DNA of 64,000 nt from contig NC_068975.1 in assembly GCF_016808095.1 (NCBI RefSeq), forward strand, positions 868,001 to 932,000. The letters are read 5' to 3'. The notes under the pieces are model-generated. The model saw nothing but the letters and a program-made list of their open reading frames with translations, was not told where the DNA came from and searched no databases. Below, one piece after another: positions 19,709 through 28,528 of this stretch. Source of the DNA: Vigna angularis. Lineage: Eukaryota > Streptophyta > Magnoliopsida > Fabales > Fabaceae. Each line of letters starts with the position of its first letter. Within the stretch, counting starts at the first letter, position 1. The translations under genes and the position numbers were made by a program.

Positions 19709-20751
19709 AGTATATACTAGGAAGTAACTTTTTGGTCGTCTCTCAAGCACCAACATTTGGTTCAGTCATTAAATCAAACACATAGTGGGGGAAAATTTGG
19801 ATAGATTTTTGTGAACTAAAATTAATCAATTAAAACACGAATTCAAAAAATTATCCTAGGGTATTTTTACTGGAAACAATGTGTTTTGATGAAGAATGAA
19901 CGTGGACCAAACTTGTGGAGTTGTGGAATGTGATGATAATTAGAGAGTAAGATTAATGTTATGTTTAGGGTCAGTTGTGACTTGTGGTTGAGATTGGAGC
20001 ATGAGTGAGTGTTGGGGTGTACTTGAATATGTGGTTGATGAGCTTGAGAGTGGAGAATAAGTCTATTAGTTGTACCTAGTAAATCCTGGTTCTATCTACA
20101 AATAGGTGCTTCCTTTTTCCTTATGTGCAAAGGAAGGGTTGTTCGGGTATTGAACCTTCCTTGTGTGGGGGTGATGGTGTCTTCCTTGCCCTTGTGTGGC
20201 AGGATTACATATTCATTAGCTGGATTGCGGGTCTACTCGAGCGTATCTATAGGGGAAGCTACAAATTGGTCTGTACGATCGGCTACAAGCGGGTGAGATA
20301 GGGTACAATAGTGTGACTGATTCTTTCCACTATGGTGTACATGGTACGGTGATGCTCATGGTGTTATTTATGACTGGGGTAGTCATGATGGTGGTGTATC
20401 TATGGTGATGATCATGGTATTGTAGATGCTTCATGTGATGCTATGTTGATAGTGGTGTTACTATAATTATTATAGTAAGTAGTTAGCACAAATGCTAATG
20501 AATGGATAGCCAATGGTCTTTGCATGAGATGTTAGTGATGACATCAAGGTTCAAGGGTCAAGGATCAAAGATTGAAGATCAAGGATCGAGAATTGAGTAA
20601 TTCATTATGATTAAGTTGATATGCTAGAGGATTAGGAATCTTATTGTTTAATACCATTGGGCATGGGGAGGTTTATGGTTGATATATTCAGTGTGCTTAT
20701 ATCTTATTATTATTATGATTGTTTTATCGGTAGCTTTCCCCATACATGTTT
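19709..20751. repeat. Outer-LTR flank captured in unit 1
   Basis: Identical or nearly so to 54995-56037. Starts AGTATATACTAGGAAGTAAC and stops at CATGTTT, where the array joins to the truncated internal region. Contains ATGGTG-rich low-complexity sequence and a run of AAGGATC-like short repeats (about 20540-20595). No gene. Further copies are at 28529-29571, 37349-38391 and 46172-47214. Confidence 0.85.
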
Positions 20752-21900
20752 AAGGTAAATAATTTCAACTCAATGTACTCAAGAAAACAAACACAAGTAG
20801 ACTTGGCAAGCTTCTAATTATCAATACTTAAAACATATGCATGTTCAGATCAAAAGGTCTTTACTGGGTTGTAATGGGGCCAAGTACAGGGGAGGATAAA
20901 TTTGGATAAGTAGCTATAGCTGAGAAGAAATAGAGGTGCACTAGGAAAAAATGTAAACACAGTGAAATCTCACCCAAACCTCTAATTCAATCCTCTTCTC
21001 GACTCCATTATTCACAAAAATTATTTTTCAATTTTTTTTCTCTTTTTCTCATCATTTTTTTTTATCCTGTCTTCTTTCTTTTCTTTTTTCTTTCTTTTTT
21101 TTATCACACAACAGGATATAAATTATCATTTCAAAACATGACGAGGAACCAACTAGCCAATTCATCAAAATTCCCAAGGAGACCACACTTATTCACAAAA
21201 TACTTCTATAGCTCCAAACTTTCCTAAGGTTAAGGTAATCATTTGTTTTTCACTTAGGGTCAGTGTATGAGCTTTAAAACAAACAAATGGGGAAAGTATA
21301 GGCTCAAAGGGGTTATCAAAGGATAATAACATGGTAGGCTTATTTGGCTAAAGAGGCTCAAGAATAAAATTGCCTTTATCACTTCTAAACATGCATATAA
21401 ATCAAGTATATCAAAAAGAATCAAGCCAAGGCATATGTGCAAGAAATCAAGAGTCATATCACACAAGAAAGAACATTAAGTGGCTCAAATCTCACATAGG
21501 GTATCCGTGTTATAATCAATTCAACCTCTTGAACACATAATCATCTTTCCAAGCAGAGAAAAACAAGGATTGCAATCTATAAGTATTAAGTAAGTGAAGG
21601 AAAAATATACAACTTAGACATCATCCAGAAATCAAGAGAAAAATGTAAAATTTATTGCACACAAAACTCGATAAAAATAACTTAAAACAGAAAAAATTTA
21701 ACACTAAAAAACAAAAAATTTAACACACAAAATACATACTAACAGAAACTAACAGAAAATTCAAAATTTCTCCCCAGTAGACCACACTTAAATCACACAA
21801 TGTCCTCAGTGTGTAACAATCATCAGATTATCAATTTCAAAGCAGTCAAATAATATAGACAAGTGCAATAAAAAGTTAGGAAATGGGAAGAAATTTTTCA
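20752..21900 (-). other. Unit 1 internal region, post-gag untranslated part
   Basis: On the minus strand it contains GAGGACATTGTGTGATTTAA GTGTGG (around 21785-21805), a motif typical of the region between pol and the 3' LTR in Tat/Athila elements. No coding sequence. The left edge at 20752 is the duplication breakpoint; the normal polypurine tract and 3' LTR junction are missing. Confidence 0.6.
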
Positions 21901-21979
21901 ATAACATCCATCAGTAGATGTTATCATTGACATCCATCAGCAGATGTCTAAATCACCTAGCACCCTTCAGAAGATGCTA
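21901..21979 (-). other. Three consecutive stem-loops with similar 8-nt loops
   Basis: Stem 1: ATAACATC and GATGTTAT (21901-21908, 21917-21924). Stem 2: GACATC and GATGTC (21929-21934, 21943-21948). Stem 3: TAGCACC and GATGCTA (21958-21964, 21973-21979). Each loop is 8 nt. Read on the minus strand the loops are TACTGATG, TGCTGATG and TTCTGAAG. Stem 3 pairs fully only as minus-strand RNA, where the odd pair is a G-U wobble. Present in all four units. Confidence 0.7.
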
Positions 21980-22015
21980 ATAATTTTTAATTAATTTTTT
22001 TTTTTTTTGAAAAGG

Positions 22016-22117
22016 AGACCGGTACTGTGACAACAGTCTCAGTGGCAAAGACCGGAACTGTTGCTACAGTGGAAAGAAATCTGGCTATAAAAGGGTACCT
22101 CCTCAGCGTCAGAGCGC
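22016..22117 (+). promoter_or_regulatory. Putative promoter of the WOX-like gene, unit 1
   Basis: TATAAAAG at 22086-22093. Upstream are two ACTGT-N4-ACAGT palindromes (22024-22037 and 22057-22070) with centres 33 bp apart, each preceded by GACCGG(T/A). A CT-rich leader follows, as in many plant 5' UTRs. Transcription would start near 22115-22120. Equivalent promoters lie upstream of the other three copies. Confidence 0.65.
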
Positions 22118-22257
22118 CATTTCCTCACCTAGCCTCTCTCTCTGCTCTCCTCTCTTCTCTCTTCTCGAGCGTCTGGATCTGCGAGGAAGCTCTGTCACCG
22201 TGCCATCTGAAGAGTCCGAGATCAGCGAGGAGCTCCTCTGCCAGCCTACTACTCCAG

Positions 22258-22914
22258 GTAAGTTCTCTGCACCTTGGATCTCTATTTCTTCCTTTTCTGC
22301 TTCTCTGCTGTTATTACCATCCTGCTTTCCTGCTTTCCATTTTTTCTTCTCTGACCTCTTGCCTGCTCTCCCTCTTTTCCATTTTCCTGCTTTCCTTTAT
22401 TTTTCTTCTTCTGCCGATCTATCTTCTTTCCTTTCTTTCCTCCCTTTACCGCTTTTTCTGCTATTATTACCTTCTTGCTTTCCTGCTTTCCTGCTTTATT
22501 TTTTTTTTAAAAGAAAAACACATAAAACACAACTGTCAAAAAAACTTAAGGGGTATATCGGCTGGAAACCAGACGTTAATCTCCCTTCGATTGAAGGTAT
22601 GGCAGAGACAATCGGGTAGAACAACGCCACGTACCCCACTTAAAAATAAAACACAAAAACATAATAACATGAATGACATGGACAAGGACAACTGAACGTA
22701 GATTCGTTTAGGACCCCTTTGCAAGGACCGTGAAACAGATCAAAGACCAGACACTGAAACATCAAATACAGACTGGACAAAATAAATCTAAAAGGAAACA
22801 ACAACAAATAAAGAAAACACAGACTAATCTAATATTTTTTTTTATGCTTCTTATTTTTCTGTTTTTGTTTTTTTTTTTTTTTTTTTTATTTTTTTCATTT
22901 TTTCCATGTTTTAG
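22258..22914 (+). other. 5'UTR intron of the WOX-like gene, unit 1
   Basis: 657 bp, GTAAGTTC at the donor and a long poly-T tract before the TTTTAG acceptor. Pyrimidine-rich start with repeated CCTGCTTT. Long reading frames crossing it (22027-22695, 22200-22619) are composition artefacts. The poly-T length varies between array copies. Confidence 0.7.
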
Positions 22915-22917
22915 AAT

Positions 22918-23452
22918 ATGATGAGCGAGATGGAAATCGAGAGATACACAAGTCAGCGGTGGCGTCCAACAGATGATCAGGTCAAGATGATGACCAACAT
23001 CTTCAATTATGGGGTCACTCATCCAAGCCGAGCGCAAATCGTCGAGATCACGTCTCGACTAAGGACCTTCGGAGATGCCAGCGAATACAACGTGCACTGC
23101 TGGTTCAACAACCACGGCAATCGGGTCAGGCGCTGGCAAGCGGATATAGACCCCACTGGCACTCAGTTTTCACAACTGCCGCTGTACATGTATGGTAAGA
23201 ACTCTCATCAGATCTCAATTTTATTGAATTTTTTTTTTCTATTAAAATTAACACAATTTTTTTTTTTGGTTGAAAGAATACGACTGGGTAATAATGAGGG
23301 CACCGAGGCTGCTGGACCTCTTCCCCATTCCCATCATAATCGATCCAGAAACAGAGATTCCTTCGCCTCCGCTCGTGACTTTTCGTACCAGAGCTCCCTC
23401 AACGGAGCTCTCCCTTAGACCACCACAACCAGCTCGACAATTCTTTCGTTGA
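22918..23452 (+). CDS. WUSCHEL-like (WOX) homeodomain protein carried by the retroelement, unit 1
   Basis: Predicted CDS joins 22918-23194 and 23277-23452 (150 residues). The leader exon (about 22117-22257) is spliced at CCAG|GTAAGT to TTTTAG at 22913-22914. It has no ATG, so ATG 22918 is the first start codon in the mature RNA. Intron 2 (23195-23276) is GTAAGA...AAAG and keeps frame (G|AA). Residues about 10-72 form a homeodomain of WOX type: RWRPTDDQ, a Gly-Val-x-His-Pro-Ser turn, QIVEITSRLRTFG, and the recognition helix NVHCWFNNHGNRVRR (WOX proteins have NVFYWFQNHKARER). The C-terminal end has TELSLRPP, an LxLxP EAR-like or WUS-box-like motif. WOX proteins are plant transcription factors controlling stem-cell fate. 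It lies tail-to-tail with gag. Function here is inferred from sequence alone. Confidence 0.82.
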
Positions 23453-24114
23453 ATTTGTTTTTATTTTCTTATTATTTTTTTTTTATGTTTTTGATGGCCG
23501 AGTGTGGCCAGAATATTAATGAGGACTGTAATATGGACAATTAATTTTTATGTTTTTATGTTTTTAATTTTTTTTATGTTTTTTTTATATGGTTTGTAAT
23601 ATTAACGATCAGAAATGATCGAACCCCGAACATCATTATTATGTTTTTATGTATTTTTGCATTGTTTTTTTTATTATTAATAAATGCACTCAAATTAGTA
23701 CTTCAGCACAAACTATATACTCTGCCCTATTACAGCAACTTTACTCTCTGATTTTTTTTTTTTATTATTATAACAAAAAAAACTAAAAAAAATAAATAAA
23801 AACAGAACACATAATTTAACAAAACAAAAGACCTAATATCGAACACAAAAAATTAAAACATATAAAACGCAAATGTAAAAAAAAACAACAGACAAAACAC
23901 ATATTTACAATACATACATAAAGAAAATAACACACGTGAAAGAGAACATACATTTTTTTTTTAAATTTTGTTTTTTTTTTTTTTTTTTTTTAAAACAAAA
24001 AAAAAAAACACACCAAACATAAACACAGATTAAAACTAACAAGTTATCAGAATCTCCCCCCAAATTCATAAACTAAGAAAATTAAGGGAAGAAGGAATAG
24101 GAAAACTTCCCTGG
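23453..24114. other. Convergent intergenic region between WOX-like gene and gag, unit 1
   Basis: Very AT-rich with poly-T and poly-A runs. AATAAA near 23679 could be the polyadenylation signal of the WOX-like gene. A purine tract on the minus strand (GAATTTGGGGGGAGATTC, about 24051-24068) resembles the polypurine motifs that follow pol in Tat/Athila elements and marks where pol appears to be deleted. Confidence 0.55.
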
Positions 24115-25356
24115 TTATGGTGGGTGTTGCCAAATTTGGACAATCAGGGATATGCTTTCCATCACATGATTCAGCAGAGAAAATATTAAGAGAAACTGTG
24201 TCATCAGTATTGCCCTATCATCCGCAACAAAATGTTTCTTCTTTCTTCTCATAGCAGTATACTCTTCTTCAGTAATCATTAATTTCTTAATGTCAGCACC
24301 TGCATTCTCTTTTAACTCTGCATCCTTGTCATCAAACTCACAATTAATAGCATCGGTAATAAACTTAGAGTTTGGCTGTAATGCATAATCAATTTCAGCA
24401 CAAATGGAGCAAGAACCAGATTCACAGTCACATTCAAAATTTTCAGAAAACTGTGCTAAATCAAAGTTTAATCCTAACTCTGTAAAGTCATCAGATTGCA
24501 CAGTTTTTCTTTCAAAATTAATATTGACGCTACTCTCACTAATGGGTTCAATGGCTGACACTGAATTAAAAATTTTAGAATGGTCAATCAAATTTGTATC
24601 AGTATCAGTCATAAACCCTATAGAATCAGTGTGCGTCAAATCACATGCATTTGAATGTGTAGGCAAATCTGGTAAAATTGGAATCTCAGGTTCAGAATAA
24701 ACCTGTTTTTGCTCACTGAGAAGTTTCTTACCAAACTCCAAGTTATCAGCTGCATCCTCAGGGCTATCAGTGTCAGAATCCAGAACAAGCTGCTCAGGTT
24801 CTTCCTTTGCTACCTCAATTGGACTTTCACCAGTCAGCTTGCAGAGCAACTTCCTCGCTTCTGTTGGGGTCATATCCATCCAACATCCACCAATAGCTGC
24901 ATCCACAAGTATCCTTTCATTGTCCAGGAGCCCTTCATAAAAATAAGTCAAGAGCAAATGCTCTGGAAATTGGTGGTTTGGACAAGTTGTGCAGAGCCTG
25001 TTAAACCTCTCCCAATAATCTGCCAGGCTTTCTTCTTGAAATTGCTCAATGGCAGTGATCTTCATCCTAATGCTGGTCACCTTTGCTGCTGGAAAGAACT
25101 TGTCAAAGAATTTTTGTTGTGTTTCCTGCCAACTATTAAAAGGATACTGGTATATGAACCAGTCTCTTGCTTCATCTTGCAGGGACATGGGAAACATTTT
25201 TATCAACATTGTCTCCTTGGAAACACCAGCAGGTCTCATAGATAAACACACCAAACTAAACTCCTTGAGGTGCCTGTATGGATCTTCATGTGCCAACCCA
25301 AGGAATTTGGGAAGACACTTGACTAGATCATACATCCAGTCTTGAGAATCTGTCAT
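24115..25356 (-). CDS. Gag of the array retroelement, unit 1
   Basis: Intact 413-codon frame. Residues about 15-170 carry the retrotransposon gag domain of the Tat/Athila lineage: HLKEFSLVC, DEARDWFIYQ, FFDKFFPAAK, YWERFNRLCTTCPNHQ and LLTYFYEGL are ordered as in that family. The second half is acidic, with a CDCESGSCSIC cluster (C-x-C-x4-C-x2-C) instead of a classical CCHC knuckle, and ends with a hydrophobic tail. No protease or polymerase follows, so the protein could package element RNA but needs enzymes from an autonomous partner. The leader from the primer site to ATG is about 390 nt. Confidence 0.9.
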   Translation of the reverse strand: MTDSQDWMYDLVKCLPKFLGLAHEDPYRHLKEFSLVCLSMRPAGVSKETMLIKMFPMSLQDEARDWFIYQYPFNSWQETQQKFFDKFFPAAKVTSIRMKITAIEQFQEESLADYWERFNRLCTTCPNHQFPEHLLLTYFYEGLLDNERILVDAAIGGCWMDMTPTEARKLLCKLTGESPIEVAKEEPEQLVLDSDTDSPEDAADNLEFGKKLLSEQKQVYSEPEIPILPDLPTHSNACDLTHTDSIGFMTDTDTNLIDHSKIFNSVSAIEPISESSVNINFERKTVQSDDFTELGLNFDLAQFSENFECDCESGSCSICAEIDYALQPNSKFITDAINCEFDDKDAELKENAGADIKKLMITEEEYTAMRRKKKHFVADDRAILMTQFLLIFSLLNHVMESISLIVQIWQHPP

Positions 25357-25743
25357 TTTCTCTATTCTAGTTCAAAACCTATCTCAGACCTGGACTTTCA
25401 CTTCAAGCAAGGATTATAAAAAATATACAGAAGCATAACATGGAGTAAAACTAATATTTTCAGTTTTTTTTATTTTTTTATAAATTTTTTTTTTAATTAA
25501 CACACATAATACAAAACACAACACAATAAAAATATAAAAGACAAAACATATAGTAACACAACATAATTGAAAAACACAACAAAAATGTAGAACAAAAACC
25601 TGGAACTGAAGTGACAACGCCGCCAAAATTTGCTGAAGGTGTCGTTGTCGCCTACAAAAATATACAAGACAAAACACACAAAACACACATATTAACAAAA
25701 CAAAAATTTACACAACAAAAATCTAAAACCAAACCTTCATTGG

Positions 25744-25761
25744 TCCCCGGCAGCGGCGCCA
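25744..25761 (-). other. Primer-binding site, unit 1
   Basis: The minus strand reads TGGCGCCGCTGCCGGGGA, five bases after the LTR end ...CCGTATCA. This is the Tat/Athila-type tRNA primer site. Identical sites are at 34564-34581, 43387-43404 and 52210-52227. Confidence 0.9.
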
Positions 25762-25766
25762 AAATT

Positions 25767-28528
25767 TGATACGGCTGTCGCGGTCGATCAAATTTGATGT
25801 GCAATTAAGAATGCAGTATAGTTACTAGGAAGTGACTCCTAGGTCGTCTCTCAAGGACCAATTTTTGTCGGTTCAGTCTTACACGAAAAAGGGATGGTTT
25901 TGTGGATGTTTTGTACGGAAAATAAAATTTAAAACTGGAAATTAAATAAAACAGAATTAAAAACACTGAAATAAATCTTAACGACGGTAAAAACTGAACG
26001 GTAAAAGACTGTAAAAATAGAAAATGGAAAATTACGCAGTGTGCGGTAAAAGACGGTAAAAATCAGTAAACGGAAAATTTAACAGTGTTTGAAATTAAAA
26101 TGCTGGAACAATAAACATGCAAAAACATAACAGCAGTGTAAATAAAATTTACCCAAAGCAACAGTGAAAATGAACAGTAAAAACAACGTTGAAAATAAAC
26201 TGAACGGTAAAAAGAAATGACTGAATTTAACTGTGTGGAAAATCATTACTGGTAAAATTTAACAGATAAAATAAAAACACTTAACATGAAAATAAAATTC
26301 ATCAAAGATTCAATACTTGAAATTAAATTCGTTGAACAGTACAACTAAAAATGAAATGACACGTTCAGAAATGAAAACTACGTTTTGGCACTGAAATTAA
26401 AATACAGAGAGTTTTGGAAGAGGAAGAGGCAAGAGCCTCCTCCCAGACGTGGGTAGTTCCTACACTACTCCTAAAATCCACTAAAATCTGCTTCCCAAAT
26501 CTCATCCCTCTGCCCCCAAATTCTGCCAATTTATAGCTCCTGAAGCTACTCCTGTTACTTCTCTTTTTGTGCACACTTGAACGTGACTTTGCCATCCAGC
26601 ACCATTTCTCAATTTTGTCTTTTAGCAACTTTCTTGATCAATTAATTTTCCACTTTTGTTTCCTTGTGGACGTGAAAAAGCCTTCCATTTCTCTTCACCA
26701 CTTCATTGCTAATGAATAAAATATTCCAACTTAGACCGTGGCAGCTGCTTCCCCCTGGACGTAATACCATTCTCATGCCACCATGACAACACACCACTTC
26801 CTTTCTTTTCCAAACACACACACGCTGCTGGACCGTGGTGAAGGGCTGCATGCTGGACGTTGCTGCTTCCTGGATGGTGCTTCTTCCATTTGAAGAACGG
26901 AAGAGCTGCTGCTGCTCATCTTCATTCAAGTGCTGCGTGAACTGCTGCGTTTGGTGGAGGATGCTGGAAATATGGACGTCTGGATGGAGTTGCTTCGCTT
27001 GCTAGAATGGAGAACACCACTGCTGCACGTGTGCTGCACCAAAGGGACCGTGAGCTTCTCTATCCTTCCAGCCAGTTGCACTCCTTACGTTCCAATCTCC
27101 AATTGTCTTCAATTTTTACAAGCCATAAACGTTAAAAAGCGTGAGTGGTGGACCATGTGCTAGCCAAAAATAAAATGGAGAAAACCATTCAGATTTTTCC
27201 ATGTGGGCCGTGAGATGTGAGCTGCCACTTAATTTAATTGAAGCTTTCCAAATTGATGGCTTCATATTCACGTTCCAGACAAGAGAGTTTGGTGGTTCCC
27301 ATGTTGCAAAATGTATGCTCTTGATGTATGTTTGCCAAAATGAATGAAGAAAACTTCTTGGTTCCGTGAGTTTTGCTAGAGTGCTTTTTTAGTGGTGAAT
27401 GGACCCCATATTTTAGCATTTGTTATCTCCTTTAACACCTTGCACGTATTCTTTCTTCAATCAATCTTTTACAAGAGTAATAATAACAAAAGAAGGTGTG
27501 TACGTGCTTCTCTCCAAAGGTTGAAGGCTTCTTCTTTTTTTTTCAAAGCTAGGTGGGCCGTGTGTTATATTTCAACAAATTCACTTTCATTTTTGAATTC
27601 CTCCCAGACGTGATGTGTTCCAAAGTATCAACTAAATGCCAAAATAAAACCTTGAATGGGAAAATAAAACCGTGGAGTGGTGGCTGGTATTCTTAAGGCT
27701 GTGTGGTGTGTAGGAGTTCTAAATCAAATTTTTTATTTTAACACACAAAATAAATCAATGCAAAATCCATTGAGCTCTCCTTCTTGTGAACACTCTGCGG
27801 AGAGTCTTAGCACTGTCCAATGATCAATTCCAGCCACCACAAGTACTAAACATCAAGCAAACAATGCAAACATTTTAGAACACTCAAAACAGTAATTACT
27901 GGACTGACATAGGAGAGTAAACAAAATACTGGGAACAGCACAAAACGAATTTTAACAAACGAAAAGCTATACGTGAAAATAGACATCTAGACGAAACTAT
28001 GAAAAAAAATTGCATGCAAAACGGATAAGAATTGAACTCAAACGAAGACACACAAGTTGACACAACATTCACGCAGCACTGGTAATCGTTTACAGCACCC
28101 CTGTAAACGATTACCCGAGAGGAATTGCAAATTTGTACAGAAAGTCCAACACAGGTACTCAGTCAGGTGAACACAGGTCACCATTGGCAAAAAAACTGAC
28201 TTTTAGGCACTTCTGCCCCTGTCTGAGGCTTGTTCAGGTGTTCCAGTGGTGTATATTGGTTTCAAAACCAATTTTATTTCTTAAAATTAATCAATACAAT
28301 GTGTAAATAAACATTCTTCTAAATGTCCCAAATTGTGTTTCCTAAATTTCCCTTGCAATCACTAATGCAAATAAATAACTCAAATAATTCAAATTAATTG
28401 AAATTAGAATTTTTGGTCAAATTAAGTACATTTAGTGAAAACGGGAAAATACCGGACACTTTAGCACAATTCCCTGATCAAATTTGGTACAATAAACTAA
28501 GTGAAGTGTATAAAATATCGACTCATCA
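25767..28528 (-). repeat. LTR copy 2
   Basis: 5' LTR of unit 1. Primer site adjoins at 25744-25761; outer flank AGTATATAC adjoins at 28529. Confidence 0.93.

Noticed and set aside
21901..21979. CRISPR-like repeat array
   Set aside because: Short stem-loops with no constant repeat and spacer, in plant DNA.
22027..22695. 222-codon and 139-codon frames over the WOX promoter and 5'UTR intron (four copies)
   Set aside because: They run through the TATA box, the splice donor and pyrimidine-rich intron sequence. The Leu/Ser/Phe-rich content is a by-product of CT-rich DNA.
24051..24068. Polypurine tract at 24.06 kb as the start of a 3' LTR
   Set aside because: No LTR follows on the minus strand; it is more likely the leftover motif after a pol deletion.
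24404..25345. Plus-strand frames of 98-178 codons opposite gag
   Set aside because: Shadows of the gag frame; no recognisable domain, and the minus-strand frame has clear gag motifs.
25414..25698. Cys/Phe/Val-rich 94-codon minus frame in the gag leader
   Set aside because: Composition of AC-rich leader DNA; sits between primer site and gag ATG, no motif.
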